DNA of 47,145 nucleotides from Oscillospiraceae bacterium (GCA_015064355.1 SVSJ01000021.1:1-47145), one strand, 5' to 3'; counted from the first letter of the stretch, positions 1 through 8,339 are shown. The notes: generated by a model not told the origin, from the letters alone. Numbers and translations are program-made.

Positions 1-167
1 ATAACATAATCTGTCGAAACATTGTAGGCGCGTTGCGGCAACCTTCAAGAAGCTCAAACCCTTGTAACTCCGAGCTTTTTGAAGAATCCGTTAAATTTTT
101 TTGCACCTACTTGACATAATGGGACGACCTTGGTCGTGTCGTAATTCCCAAAGAGATCCGCAGAACC

Positions 168-632
168 ATGCGCATCCGCGAAGGCGACCCCCTTGAGATC
201 TATACAGACCACGAAGGCGAGGTCATTTTCAAGAAGTATTCCCCTATTGGTGAGATGGCACAGTTTGCGGGTCAGTACGCGGAGACTCTCCACAAGACCT
301 GCGGTCTCTCTGTGGTGATCTGTGACCGTGACGTTGTGATTGCGTGCGCCGGGCTCCCCAAGCGTGAGTATATTGACCGCAAGATCGCTATGGAAGCGGA
401 GTCTCTCATTGAAAACCGTCAGCTTTATCACGCCCCTGAAGCCGGTGGTGTCAGCATTGTTGACGGCGGATATCCCATAGGCTGTCTTATGCCAATTATC
501 ACCGAGGGCGACATTACAGGATGCGTTGCATCTCTTCGCACAGGGGACAATGACGGAAAGATCGCGCCGGAGCTTGAAGCAAAGCTGATCCAGACAGCTG
601 CCGGCTTCCTTGGCAAGCAGCTTGAAAGCTAA
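168..632 (+). CDS. spoVT: SpoVT-like AbrB-family regulator, 5' truncated
   Basis: Transcriptional regulator of the SpoVT type: an N-terminal AbrB swapped-hairpin DNA-binding domain followed by a GAF-like sensor domain. SpoVT adjusts late forespore (sigma-G) gene expression in Bacillus. Homology does not begin at the ATG at 168. The same frame upstream (from 123) still encodes DDLGRVVIPKEIRRT, which is core AbrB sequence, but an in-frame TAA at 117-119 cuts it off and the usual first ~10 residues (MKATGIVRRI-like) are absent in all three plus frames. No ribosome site precedes 168. The GAF part (from about residue 25, through ICDRDVVIACAG to the end) looks intact. Either the gene is truncated by a rearrangement at about 120, or the sequence is misjoined there. 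Translated from 168 the protein would lack most of its DNA-binding domain. Family call is firm; functionality is doubtful. Confidence 0.8.
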   Translation: MRIREGDPLEIYTDHEGEVIFKKYSPIGEMAQFAGQYAETLHKTCGLSVVICDRDVVIACAGLPKREYIDRKIAMEAESLIENRQLYHAPEAGGVSIVDGGYPIGCLMPIITEGDITGCVASLRTGDNDGKIAPELEAKLIQTAAGFLGKQLES

Positions 633-640
633 AAACAAAG

Positions 641-675
641 CCGTGAGGAAATCCCCCACGGTTACATATTTTTTT
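641..675 (+). terminator. Rho-independent terminator after spoVT-like gene
   Basis: Hairpin CCGTG...CACGG (641-645 with 657-661, extended by GG/CC) followed closely by a run of seven T residues (669-675). It ends the spoVT-like transcript upstream of the MFS promoter. Confidence 0.7.
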
Positions 676-694
676 GACAAATTTCTCCTTCGTC

Positions 695-723
695 TTGACT
701 TTCCCCTGCCCTTTTGATATACT
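695..723 (+). promoter_or_regulatory. Sigma-A-type promoter of the MFS gene
   Basis: -35 TTGACT (695-700) and -10 TATACT (718-723) with a 17-bp spacer, 27 bases before the ATG at 751. The ribosome site AGGTGA (741-746) lies six bases before the start codon. Confidence 0.75.
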
Positions 724-750
724 GTGGTAGTTTGATTTTCAGGTGATATT

Positions 751-1920
751 ATGGCAACTTTACTTCTTATTGTTATATACATAGGCTATATCGGCCTTGG
801 CACTCCGGACTCTATTCTCGGCACTGCCTGGCCTGAGATATATTCAGAATTCAACATTCCCATCTCCTGGGCAAGCTTCATTACTGTCTTGTCTACAATG
901 GGAACGTTTTTCTCCAGCTTATTCAGTCCAAGGCTTCTGAATAAATACGGAGTTTACAAGGTGACTGTCATAAGCACGGCCATGACTGCTGCGGCACTAT
1001 TTCTTTATTCCGTGTCAAATAATTTCATTGTACTGTGCCTGTTGAGCATTCCCCTCGGTCTTGGTGGCGGTGCTATTGACACGGGACTGAACAACTATAC
1101 CGCCGTTCATTACAAGGCAATGCACATAAATTTCCTCCATTGCTTTTACGGAATCGGAGTTGCCCTTAGTCCTTACTTTATTTCCTATGCTATCAAGGGA
1201 GCTGAAGGCTGGCGAGGCGGTTACAGAATCGTCTCTATCATACAGATCGCAATTACCATAGTTGTTGCATTGTCGCTCCCTCTTTGGAAGAGAGTCAAGT
1301 TTGTCAACAACGGCGAGGTGGTCGCTGAGATCCAGCAGAAAACCCTCACGGTGCGTGAGATGGCGAAGCTTCCGAAAATGCTCCCTATGTGTCTGATTTT
1401 CGTTGGCTCCTGCTCTGTTGAATTTGTTTGCGGAGGTTGGAGTAGTACATATCTTGTTGAACACATGGATCTGACCTCTGACAAAGCCGCTCTTTGCGTA
1501 ATGGTCTACTACGTTGGCCTTGCTCTCGGCAGAATGACCGCCGGGCTCATTTCCTCGAAGATCTCCGGGTGGCGGGTTATCTTCCTCGGCCAGTCGCTTG
1601 TGCTTATTGCTCTTACGATAATTGCCATAGCACCCAATCCTCTGGTTATGACTATTGGTATGTTCCTGTGCAGCTTCGGTAACGGTCCTCTGTGGCCTAA
1701 CCTTATGTACGTTACACCAAAAATGTTCGGAGTTGAGATCTCTCAATCGGTAATGGGTGCGGAGGGTGCCGTTGCAACGATAGGGCTTATGATCGCTCCC
1801 GCATTGTTCGGCCAGCTTGCAGAGCTCGTCGGCGTGCACATCTTCCCCTACTACCTCTTCGGCTTATACTTATTGATGATCGCCGCAACCGTAGCAGTAC
1901 ACTCAAAAAGAAAAGCATAA
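751..1920 (+). CDS. MFS transporter
   Basis: Integral-membrane transporter of the major facilitator superfamily, 389 residues, close to the usual ~400 for a 12-helix member. The sequence is almost entirely hydrophobic segments separated by short charged loops. After helix 2 comes the PRLLNKYG loop, which fits the conserved MFS loop 2-3. The cytoplasmic loop between halves (KRVKFVNNGEVVAEIQQKT, about residues 180-200) separates two six-helix halves. The N-terminal segment GLGTPDSILGTAWPEI resembles the fucose-permease-like branch, which usually carries sugars or small acids, but the substrate cannot be read from the sequence. It is monocistronic: it has its own promoter and a hairpin terminator directly after the stop. 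Start chosen for the AGGTGA site six bases upstream. Confidence 0.85.
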   Translation: MATLLLIVIYIGYIGLGTPDSILGTAWPEIYSEFNIPISWASFITVLSTMGTFFSSLFSPRLLNKYGVYKVTVISTAMTAAALFLYSVSNNFIVLCLLSIPLGLGGGAIDTGLNNYTAVHYKAMHINFLHCFYGIGVALSPYFISYAIKGAEGWRGGYRIVSIIQIAITIVVALSLPLWKRVKFVNNGEVVAEIQQKTLTVREMAKLPKMLPMCLIFVGSCSVEFVCGGWSSTYLVEHMDLTSDKAALCVMVYYVGLALGRMTAGLISSKISGWRVIFLGQSLVLIALTIIAIAPNPLVMTIGMFLCSFGNGPLWPNLMYVTPKMFGVEISQSVMGAEGAVATIGLMIAPALFGQLAELVGVHIFPYYLFGLYLLMIAATVAVHSKRKA

Positions 1921-1925
1921 AAACA

Positions 1926-1962
1926 AAAGCTCTTTTGATTATCAGTCAAGAGAGCTTTTTTG
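1926..1962. terminator. Bidirectional terminator between convergent genes
   Basis: Imperfect inverted repeat AAGCTCT...AGAGCTT (about 1927-1957) with A-rich sequence on the left and T-rich on the right. It can end both the MFS transcript (+) and the 12-gene operon (-). Confidence 0.75.
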
Positions 1963-1966
1963 TCTT

Positions 1967-3154
1967 TTAGAGCATTATAATAATCTTAGCCACAAGCACG
2001 ACAGCAACGAGAGCTACCGGGTACGTAGCCGCATATGCTGACGCTACCTCATCAGTACCAGCTGTGGAGATAAGCGCACCGAGAGCAGGAGTGGAGGTCA
2101 TACCTCCGGTGATAGAACCCAGGTTATTGAAGATGCTGAGCTTGAACACGTATCTTGCGAAGATGTAACCCACGATCATAGGGATGGTAGTAAGAGCAAC
2201 ACCGTAGAGGAAATACTCAAGCTGGAGATTTTCGATAAAGCGAACACCACCCGGAACACCTGCACCAATAAGGAACAAAACAAGACCCAGTTCACGGAAC
2301 ACGTTAAGGTTGTTCTTGCTTACACGAAGATCAACAGGTCCAATGTGGGCCAAATGTCCGAAAAGAAGACCTGACACCAGTGTACCACCGGATGTTCCCA
2401 GTGAGAAGTTAATGCCGGGAATCTTGATTGAACCTATGATAACGCCCACTGCAACCGCCAGGAAAAATGGGAAAAAATCAAGAGAATCAAGCTTTATGAG
2501 CTTACGCTTGGGCTCGGGAACAGCTATCATACCTGCCGCAACAAACGCCTCGCGCTCTTTTGCGATATCTACCTTAAGGATCTTCGGGAGAAGCTGAACG
2601 AACAGCACAACACCAAGCACACCGTAGATATACGCGATACCGTAACCCGCGGTAGCTGCGTTGGATACTTCCTCAGCCACACCTTCTGTAGCCGCGGAAA
2701 GGCCGGGGGTACTTGTAAGACCGCCTGTGAGAAGGCCTACCACCATACCTGCGTCAACCTTGAAGATAAGGATAATAGCAACCGCAACAAGGGCACCGGA
2801 TGAGATAACGATAAGTCCCATAAGGATATACGCAAGGGATTTCTTGTTCATGGTGCGGAAGAATTTCGGTCCTGCGATATATCCGACCGCTGTTACAAAC
2901 AGTGCTGTTCCGATATTGGAGAACACCTTGAATCCTGCAGGATCGTAAAGAGAGATCTCTGCCCCGCCAATGGTAAATGAGGGGACATAGTTCACAAGAA
3001 TACCGTAGATAAGTGCTACGAGAAGCACACCTGCAGTACCTAGAGACACGCCTTTTATGCTGATGCCGCCTACAAGGTAGCCTACAGCACCGATAGCAAA
3101 GGCGATAAAGATAAGTGAAAACATGGAGTCAAGAACTCCGCCAAGATATGCCAT
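1967..3154 (-). CDS. Aspartate-alanine exchanger (AAE) family transporter, probable C4-dicarboxylate exchanger
   Basis: Polytopic membrane protein of 395 residues from the AAE/YidE-type antiporter family. The internal duplication is visible: GGLTSTPGLSAA in the first half and GGMTSTPALGAL in the second are equivalent pore motifs, each preceded by a hydrophobic bundle. The central RCK (TrkA-C) domains of larger members are absent; only a short charged loop (about residues 200-225) separates the halves. Known members exchange aspartate/alanine, and relatives export succinate. It is the last gene of the fumarate operon, 18 bases after the flavoprotein gene, so exchange or export of succinate, fumarate, malate or aspartate is the best inference. 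Family call is good; substrate is inferred from context only. Confidence 0.8.
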   Translation of the reverse strand: MAYLGGVLDSMFSLIFIAFAIGAVGYLVGGISIKGVSLGTAGVLLVALIYGILVNYVPSFTIGGAEISLYDPAGFKVFSNIGTALFVTAVGYIAGPKFFRTMNKKSLAYILMGLIVISSGALVAVAIILIFKVDAGMVVGLLTGGLTSTPGLSAATEGVAEEVSNAATAGYGIAYIYGVLGVVLFVQLLPKILKVDIAKEREAFVAAGMIAVPEPKRKLIKLDSLDFFPFFLAVAVGVIIGSIKIPGINFSLGTSGGTLVSGLLFGHLAHIGPVDLRVSKNNLNVFRELGLVLFLIGAGVPGGVRFIENLQLEYFLYGVALTTIPMIVGYIFARYVFKLSIFNNLGSITGGMTSTPALGALISTAGTDEVASAYAATYPVALVAVVLVAKIIIML

Positions 3155-3172
3155 GATATATTACGCCTCCGA

Positions 3173-4789
3173 TTAAACCTTTCTGGTGTAGTCGGGGAGA
3201 AGCTTGGGAGACTGAACGTCAGTTTCAACGCCACTCTCTGCCAGCTCTGCTTCAAACTTTGCGATATGGTCAAGAGTAAGTGCACCGAGGGTTACTGTTT
3301 TCGCCTTTTCAGAAGCCTGCTGGCCGGCGTTTCTACCGAATACGATGATATCAAGGAGAGAGTTACCCATAAGTCTGTTTCTGCCGTGGATACCGCCTAC
3401 AACCTCACCTGCGGCGTAGAGATTTTCTACCCCGGTCATACCGTCGGCGGTGATATCAAGACCGCCGTTCTGGTAGTGGAGTGTGGGGAATACGAGGATG
3501 GGCTCTTTTCTGATATCGATGCCATACTTACCGAACATACGGAGCATTGCAGGGATTCTCTTCTCAATAGTTCCCTCACCGCCCTTAAGCTCGATCATAG
3601 GTGTATCAAGCCACAGACCCAGTCCGTCTGATGTCTCAAGACCGTTACCGCGTGCTGTGCATTCACGAATAATGGATGCTGCAGATACGTCACGTGTTTC
3701 CAGGGGATGCATAAATACTTCACCGTTTGCGTTAACAAGCTTTGCTCCAAGGGAACGAACCTTTTCAGTTACAAGAGCACCGAAGATCTGCTCGGGGAAC
3801 GCTGCGCCTGTGGGATGGTACTGAAGTGTATCAGCGTAAAGGAGCTTTGCACCTACTCTGTAACCAAGTACAAGACCGTCTGCTGTTGCGCCATAGTGGT
3901 TTGATGTGGGGAAGCCCTGATAGTGAAGTCTGCCCGCACCGCCTGTTGCCATGATAACAGTCTTTGCTCTCGCTACGAGAAGCTCGCCTGTTTCCATGTT
4001 CTTAAGTACAGCACCTGCACACTTGCCGTTTTCGTCAAGGATAAGCTCGATTGCTGATGTGAAGTCGATTACCGGAATACCACGGTTGAGAACTTCGTCA
4101 CGAAGTGTTCTCATAATTTCAGCACCGGAGTAGTCCTTTGCAGCGTGCATTCTCTTACGGGATGTACCACCGCCGTGGGTTGTTACCATTGTGCCGTCGG
4201 GTGTCTTATCGAACTCTACGCCAAGCTCGTTAAGCCACTGGATAGCTTCGGGAGCGTCACACACAAGCTTACGGAGAAGCTCGGGCTTTGCCGCAAAGTG
4301 ACCGCCGCCGAATGCATCAAGATAGTGAATAGCAGGGCTGTCGTTAGGCTTGTCAGCCGCCTGGATACCTCCCTCAGCCATCATGGTGTTTGCGTCCCCT
4401 ATACGAAGCTTGGTTACGATCATTGTATTTGCGCCGTTTTCGTGAGCCTCGATAGCCGCTGATGCACCTGCACCGCCGCCACCAATGATAAGAACGTCAA
4501 CGTCATAGTCGATCTTTGAGAGATCTACGTCAGAGGCGCTGATTCTGCTCTTACCCTGGAGAAGAGCTGCAAGCTCTGTGGGAACCTTGCCACCCTTGTT
4601 TACGCCGGCCTTCAGAACTTCAAACTCGCTCTGCTTGTAGTCAGGGTGATATGTAGCAAGGAGTGTTTCCTTTTCTTCCGCAGTCATTCTGCGAGGCTCG
4701 AATGCTGTATTAGCCGCTCTTGCAGCTTCTACCTTCTTCATGGATTCAAGCATCGCTTCTGTATATACCGCTGTTCTCTTTTCTACCAT
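3173..4789 (-). CDS. frdA: Fumarate reductase flavoprotein subunit, soluble type with N-terminal extension
   Basis: FAD subunit that would reduce fumarate to succinate, 538 residues. The dinucleotide-binding motif is IIGGGGAGAS at about 101-110. The active-site set of the SdhA/FrdA family is complete: HPTG His at about 325, Arg of TRDVSAAS at 366, His of LHYQNGG at 438, and Arg of RNRLMGNS at 472. Two features stand out. A ~95-residue hydrophilic region precedes the Rossmann fold, where ordinary FrdA begins almost at once. The His that carries covalent FAD in E. coli FrdA (SHTVAAEGG) aligns with Asn134 (ANTMMAEGG), so FAD is probably bound non-covalently, as in L-aspartate oxidase and soluble fumarate reductases. 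L-aspartate oxidase itself is unlikely given the Fe-S partner gene directly upstream. No membrane-anchor gene is present. Confidence 0.88.
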   Translation of the reverse strand: MVEKRTAVYTEAMLESMKKVEAARAANTAFEPRRMTAEEKETLLATYHPDYKQSEFEVLKAGVNKGGKVPTELAALLQGKSRISASDVDLSKIDYDVDVLIIGGGGAGASAAIEAHENGANTMIVTKLRIGDANTMMAEGGIQAADKPNDSPAIHYLDAFGGGHFAAKPELLRKLVCDAPEAIQWLNELGVEFDKTPDGTMVTTHGGGTSRKRMHAAKDYSGAEIMRTLRDEVLNRGIPVIDFTSAIELILDENGKCAGAVLKNMETGELLVARAKTVIMATGGAGRLHYQGFPTSNHYGATADGLVLGYRVGAKLLYADTLQYHPTGAAFPEQIFGALVTEKVRSLGAKLVNANGEVFMHPLETRDVSAASIIRECTARGNGLETSDGLGLWLDTPMIELKGGEGTIEKRIPAMLRMFGKYGIDIRKEPILVFPTLHYQNGGLDITADGMTGVENLYAAGEVVGGIHGRNRLMGNSLLDIIVFGRNAGQQASEKAKTVTLGALTLDHIAKFEAELAESGVETDVQSPKLLPDYTRKV

Positions 4790-4804
4790 TTCAGCCGCAC
4801 CTCC

Positions 4805-5479
4805 TTACTTCTCGATTTCTCTGTTGTTGTAAAGCTCTTTCATCTCGGAAACAGGCTTCTGCATAAGCGCCTGGATCAGCTTCTCAAAGGTACCGTCCTT
4901 GATTTCCTGTACTCTGTTTTCAAGATGCTCGGACTTGGGCGCAAGATACTTGCCGTTGATTCTTCTTGCAAGTACGCCCACCTGGGGATGAGAAATACCT
5001 GCAGGACAACGGGAAGAACATACGCCGCACATTACGCAGTCAAAGGATTCTTCAGCACAAGCCTCAAAGTCACCTCTCTGTGCGTATGCAATGTACTGCA
5101 TTACGTTAAGTCCCTGAGTACAAGCCTTTGTGCAGGCGTTGCATCCGATGCAGGAGTAAATTTCGGGATAAAGCTGCATCATTACAGCTTCGCTTACAGG
5201 TACTTTTTCAATATCATACACCTGCTTTACAAGGGGGAAGAAAGGCAAAGTCGCTACGTACATTCCCTCTTCAACCTTGGTCTGACAAGCGAGACAAGCC
5301 TTAAGCTCGCGCTCGCCCTTGATTCTGTATATTGTTGCACAAGCACCGCAGAAGCCGTTACGGCAGCCGCAACCGCGTACAAGCTGATAGCCTGCGTATT
5401 CCATTGCGCCCATAATGGTAAGGCTTGAAGGCACTTCATACTTCTTACCAAACAAGAACACGTTTACCATATTTTCCAT
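4805..5479 (-). CDS. frdB: Fumarate reductase iron-sulfur subunit, [2Fe-2S] plus two [4Fe-4S]
   Basis: Electron-transfer partner of the flavoprotein. The N-terminal half is a plant-type ferredoxin domain with the [2Fe-2S] ligands in CGCRNGFCGAC and a later CLAC. The C-terminal half has CIGCNACTKAC and CVMCGVCSSRCP. Canonical FrdB/SdhB has [2Fe-2S], [4Fe-4S] and [3Fe-4S], the last next to the quinone. Here the third motif has all four cysteines, which points to a [4Fe-4S] and a protein partner rather than quinone. At 224 residues it lacks the HdrB-like CCG half of methanogen thiol:fumarate reductase TfrB; separate HdrB and HdrC are encoded upstream. A TTG at 5509 would extend it by 10 residues, but GGAG seven bases before the ATG at 5479 supports that start. 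It follows flxA by 30 bases and precedes frdA by 15. Confidence 0.85.
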   Translation of the reverse strand: MENMVNVFLFGKKYEVPSSLTIMGAMEYAGYQLVRGCGCRNGFCGACATIYRIKGERELKACLACQTKVEEGMYVATLPFFPLVKQVYDIEKVPVSEAVMMQLYPEIYSCIGCNACTKACTQGLNVMQYIAYAQRGDFEACAEESFDCVMCGVCSSRCPAGISHPQVGVLARRINGKYLAPKSEHLENRVQEIKDGTFEKLIQALMQKPVSEMKELYNNREIEK

Positions 5480-5509
5480 ATCATTTCTCCATATTAAGGT
5501 GTGATTCAA

Positions 5510-6340
5510 TCAATACTCATCGGGAAGTTCAGAAAGCTCATCCATTCTGAATACGGGGCCGTCCTTGCAAACATATTTCGAACCTACGTTGCATCTTCCG
5601 CATTTGCCTATACCGCACTTCATCTTCAGCTCAAGTGTGGTGTATATCTGTGTTTCGGAGAAGCCAAGCTCCAAAAGTCCTGCAAGGGTGAACTTGATCA
5701 TAACCGGAGGTCCGCAGAGGATAGCTACCTTGTTCGTATCAAAGCCAAGCTCCTTAACGAAGTTTGGCACAAAGCCAACGTGACCGTCCCAACCGGGCTG
5801 TTCACGGTCGATAGTCAAGTGGACGTGCACATCACGCTCGTCCTTCATCCATTCGTTTACGATCTCGTCGTAGAACGCAAGGTCTTCCTTGGAACGGCTG
5901 CCGTACACGATGTCGATCCTGCCGTATCTTTCGCGGTAGTGTCGGCAATAGTTGATAACAGAGCGAACCGGTGCCATACCAACGCCGCCTGCGATGATGA
6001 GGAGGTCGTGTCCCGCGAATTCGTCGTCCACAGGGAATGCGTTACCGTATGGACCGCGGATCGTGATCTCCTGACCGGGCTCGATCATATGAAGCCAATT
6101 TGTCAGGCAACCGCATTTCTTAATCTCAAATTCAAGATAATCTTCGTTTGTGGGAGAGGATGTAATGGAGAACATCGCCTCACCAATACCCGGGAGTGAC
6201 ACCATAGCGCACTGGCCGGGCTTGTGGATGATAGGCTTCTTGCCGTCTCTTCCAACTACGCGGAAATTCTTTATGTCGGGTGTGTCGATTCTTACCTCAG
6301 TAACCACGCCGATTACGGGAATAAGTGTTTCAAAGTTCAT
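5510..6340 (-). CDS. flxA: FlxA-like FAD/NAD(P)H-binding oxidoreductase subunit
   Basis: NAD(P)H-oxidising subunit of a Flx-Hdr complex, 276 residues. The N-terminal FAD-binding barrel (FSITSSP, about 57-63) and the NAD-binding domain (LLIIAGGVGMAPVRS, about 113-127; CGPPVM, about 210-215) follow the ferredoxin-NADP reductase pattern. The C-terminal CGIGKCGRCNVGSKYVC holds the [2Fe-2S] ligands, as in PyrK, AsrB and hydrogenase gamma subunits. In isolation it could be any of those. The flanking hdrBCA and MvhD-like genes make FlxA (described for the FlxABCD-HdrABC NADH dehydrogenase/heterodisulfide reductase of Desulfovibrio) the best name. It would deliver electrons from NADH. GGAGG sits before the start, and the flxB stop is two bases upstream. 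Confidence 0.82.
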   Translation of the reverse strand: MNFETLIPVIGVVTEVRIDTPDIKNFRVVGRDGKKPIIHKPGQCAMVSLPGIGEAMFSITSSPTNEDYLEFEIKKCGCLTNWLHMIEPGQEITIRGPYGNAFPVDDEFAGHDLLIIAGGVGMAPVRSVINYCRHYRERYGRIDIVYGSRSKEDLAFYDEIVNEWMKDERDVHVHLTIDREQPGWDGHVGFVPNFVKELGFDTNKVAILCGPPVMIKFTLAGLLELGFSETQIYTTLELKMKCGIGKCGRCNVGSKYVCKDGPVFRMDELSELPDEY

Positions 6341-6342
6341 TG

Positions 6343-7365
6343 TTATTCCTCCTTGCCCAGCGTTTTCATTACTTTAACAATATTCATGGAGATTGGGCAG
6401 GACTGAAGACATCTGCCGCAGCCTACGCAACCAAATTCTCCCTTGTTATTTTCGGGGAAATACACCAGCTTATGCATAAATCTCTGGCGGAAGCGTTCCT
6501 TTTGTGTAAGGCGGGGATTGCCGTGTGCCATCTTTGTGAAGTCGGAGTACATACAAGAATCCCATGTGCGGAAACGCTTGATACCGTGGCCTGTATCGAA
6601 GTCCTTTATATCGTAGCACTGGCATGTTGGGCATACGAATGTACATGTACCGCAAGCGATGCACGCCTCGGAAAGTGATGCCCAGTTTTTGTCATCCCAG
6701 AATTCCTGAGTCTTTCCGCCGCCGAATTTTGACGTGTCAAGATTTGCGAGAGGAAGCTTATCCATGATCTCACGAGTCTTTGCCTTAACCTCGTCAAGGG
6801 TAGCGCTGTCTCTTTCCTCGAATATATCGCCAAGGGATTCGACAAATGCACTTCCCTTTTCTGTCTTCGCTTCAATGAAGTAGCCGCCGTCTGCAGGGGT
6901 GAACACTACATCTCCTTCGGGAGCAGATGCGTCAATACCGAATGCCTTACAGAAGCAGGTCTCTTCAGGTCTACGGCATGCCATAGAAATGATAACTCCG
7001 TGTTCACGTCTGTTTTTATAGTATGTGTCAACAGGATCTGTGAGGAACACCTTGTCGAGAATCGAGAAGCTTCTTGCATCACAAGCGCGAACTCCGAAGA
7101 TAGCGAAGTCTTCTGTTTCACGTCTCGGGTCGATGATCTCAATCTTCTTTTCCGTCATCTTGAACTCTACAAGGTTCTCTGTTTGCGGGAAGAAAAAGTC
7201 CTTTGCGCTTCTTGTGGTGTGGAGTCTTTCGGATACCTTTGTTCCGTTCTGCCACTTCTTGTATGCTGAATTTGTACCTTCTGTGTCAACAGGAACGTAC
7301 ACGTTCAGCTTTTTTGATGCTGCCTCAAAAAAGTTTTCAAGGCTTGCTTTAGCGATGTATTTCAT
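6343..7365 (-). CDS. flxB: FlxB-like 4Fe-4S dicluster subunit (AsrA/HyhB-like)
   Basis: Iron-sulfur electron-transfer subunit, 340 residues, related to anaerobic sulfite reductase subunit A and cytosolic hydrogenase beta subunits. The N-terminal ~200 residues form a globular domain with GVRACDARS and a Cys-rich ETCFCKAFG. Two [4Fe-4S] motifs follow: CIACGTCTFVCPTCQC at about 233-248 and CVGCGRCLQSCP at about 315-326. It would pass electrons between FlxA and FlxC/FlxD. Its ATG overlaps the preceding stop (TAATG), so translation is probably coupled. Which of the two ferredoxin subunits should be called FlxB and which FlxC is assigned by order only. Confidence 0.75.
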   Translation of the reverse strand: MKYIAKASLENFFEAASKKLNVYVPVDTEGTNSAYKKWQNGTKVSERLHTTRSAKDFFFPQTENLVEFKMTEKKIEIIDPRRETEDFAIFGVRACDARSFSILDKVFLTDPVDTYYKNRREHGVIISMACRRPEETCFCKAFGIDASAPEGDVVFTPADGGYFIEAKTEKGSAFVESLGDIFEERDSATLDEVKAKTREIMDKLPLANLDTSKFGGGKTQEFWDDKNWASLSEACIACGTCTFVCPTCQCYDIKDFDTGHGIKRFRTWDSCMYSDFTKMAHGNPRLTQKERFRQRFMHKLVYFPENNKGEFGCVGCGRCLQSCPISMNIVKVMKTLGKEE

Positions 7366-8339
7366 TATTCAGCACCTCTTTCTCTCACGATAGAGGGTTC
7401 TGCGTCATCGAATGTAAAGGAAATGAGAGGATGCTTTACGTCTTCGTTATCTCCTGCCTGGTATTCACCGTACAGCTCGTCCATATCCTTGATGAACTTA
7501 CGGTTGAGAAGGTGGAGGGGAATATGCTCGGGGCATACTCTGGAGCACTCACCGCAGTCAGTACATCTGCCGGCAACATGGTATGCGCGGATGATGTGGA
7601 ACATTTTTTCCTCAAATGAGTCAGCCGCCGCTTTCTGTGCAATGCCGGATTTGGGGTTATCAAAAACGCACTGTTCACAGGTACAAGCGGGACACACGTT
7701 ACGGCAAGCATTGCAGCGGATACATCTGGAAAGCTCACCCTGCCAGAACTCGAATCTCTCCTCAGAGGTCATCTGCTCCAGCTTTTCTACGAGATCAAAT
7801 CTTCCACAGTTTGCGATTTCTTCGCCGTCTTCACCTATGATCTCGTCATATGATGCAAGCTTCTTTGACTTGCAGGTAATACAGCGGTCAGCCATTACAT
7901 CTGCTTTAGCTACAGTCTCGTCTCCGTATACAGTCTTTACGGTGTAGTTGTCTCCATCAGCCTCGATACCAACAATACCGCTGATACCTCTCGCCTTGAT
8001 CTTCTCTACGTCCGCTTTTCCTTCGCAACCTACGCCGATAACGTAAACCTTTTCTCTGTCTATTCTCTTCTCTGCTGTAAGCTGGTTGAGAGAATATGTA
8101 TCGCAGGGCTTGAGGAACACCAGTGTCTTGCCTTCCAGTGTCTTTACTCTGAGAAGATACTTTGACACGTTTGCCGCGGTGAAATCGTCATACACGAAGT
8201 CTTTTTCTATCTCTTCGGCTGTTTCGAATATTGCGGGAGTTGCATCATATGCAAACTCACCGGCAGTCCAGCCGATCACTCTTGCCACCTCACCGGATGT
8301 GAGAAGCTCGATGGCTCTTTTCTTCATTACTTCTTGCAT
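7365..8339 (-). CDS. flxC: FlxC-like 4Fe-4S subunit
   Basis: Second ferredoxin-type subunit of the Flx module, 324 residues. Residues 1-150 resemble the FrhB/HdrA-associated fold (LVFLKPCDTYSL, VIGVGCEG). Next comes a Cys pair (DRCITCKSKK) and two [4Fe-4S] motifs, CIRCNACRNVCPACTC and CTDCGECSRVCP. An open frame extends 34 codons further upstream into the flxD gene. The ATG at 8339 is preferred because GGAGG lies exactly seven bases before it; the ATG at 8327 (overlapping the flxD stop as TAATG) is the alternative. The gene overlaps flxD by 13 bases and flxB by one, indicating coupled translation and a stoichiometric complex. Confidence 0.75.
   Translation of the reverse strand: MQEVMKKRAIELLTSGEVARVIGWTAGEFAYDATPAIFETAEEIEKDFVYDDFTAANVSKYLLRVKTLEGKTLVFLKPCDTYSLNQLTAEKRIDREKVYVIGVGCEGKADVEKIKARGISGIVGIEADGDNYTVKTVYGDETVAKADVMADRCITCKSKKLASYDEIIGEDGEEIANCGRFDLVEKLEQMTSEERFEFWQGELSRCIRCNACRNVCPACTCEQCVFDNPKSGIAQKAAADSFEEKMFHIIRAYHVAGRCTDCGECSRVCPEHIPLHLLNRKFIKDMDELYGEYQAGDNEDVKHPLISFTFDDAEPSIVRERGAE

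Noticed and set aside
54-782. Minus-strand open frame of 242 codons across the left end
   Set aside because: It overlaps the recognisable SpoVT-like gene and the MFS promoter and has no family motifs.
3173-4789. L-aspartate oxidase (NadB)
   Set aside because: The non-covalent-FAD sequence is similar, but an Fe-S subunit gene is directly upstream, no nadA/nadC genes are near, and the length and N-terminal extension differ.
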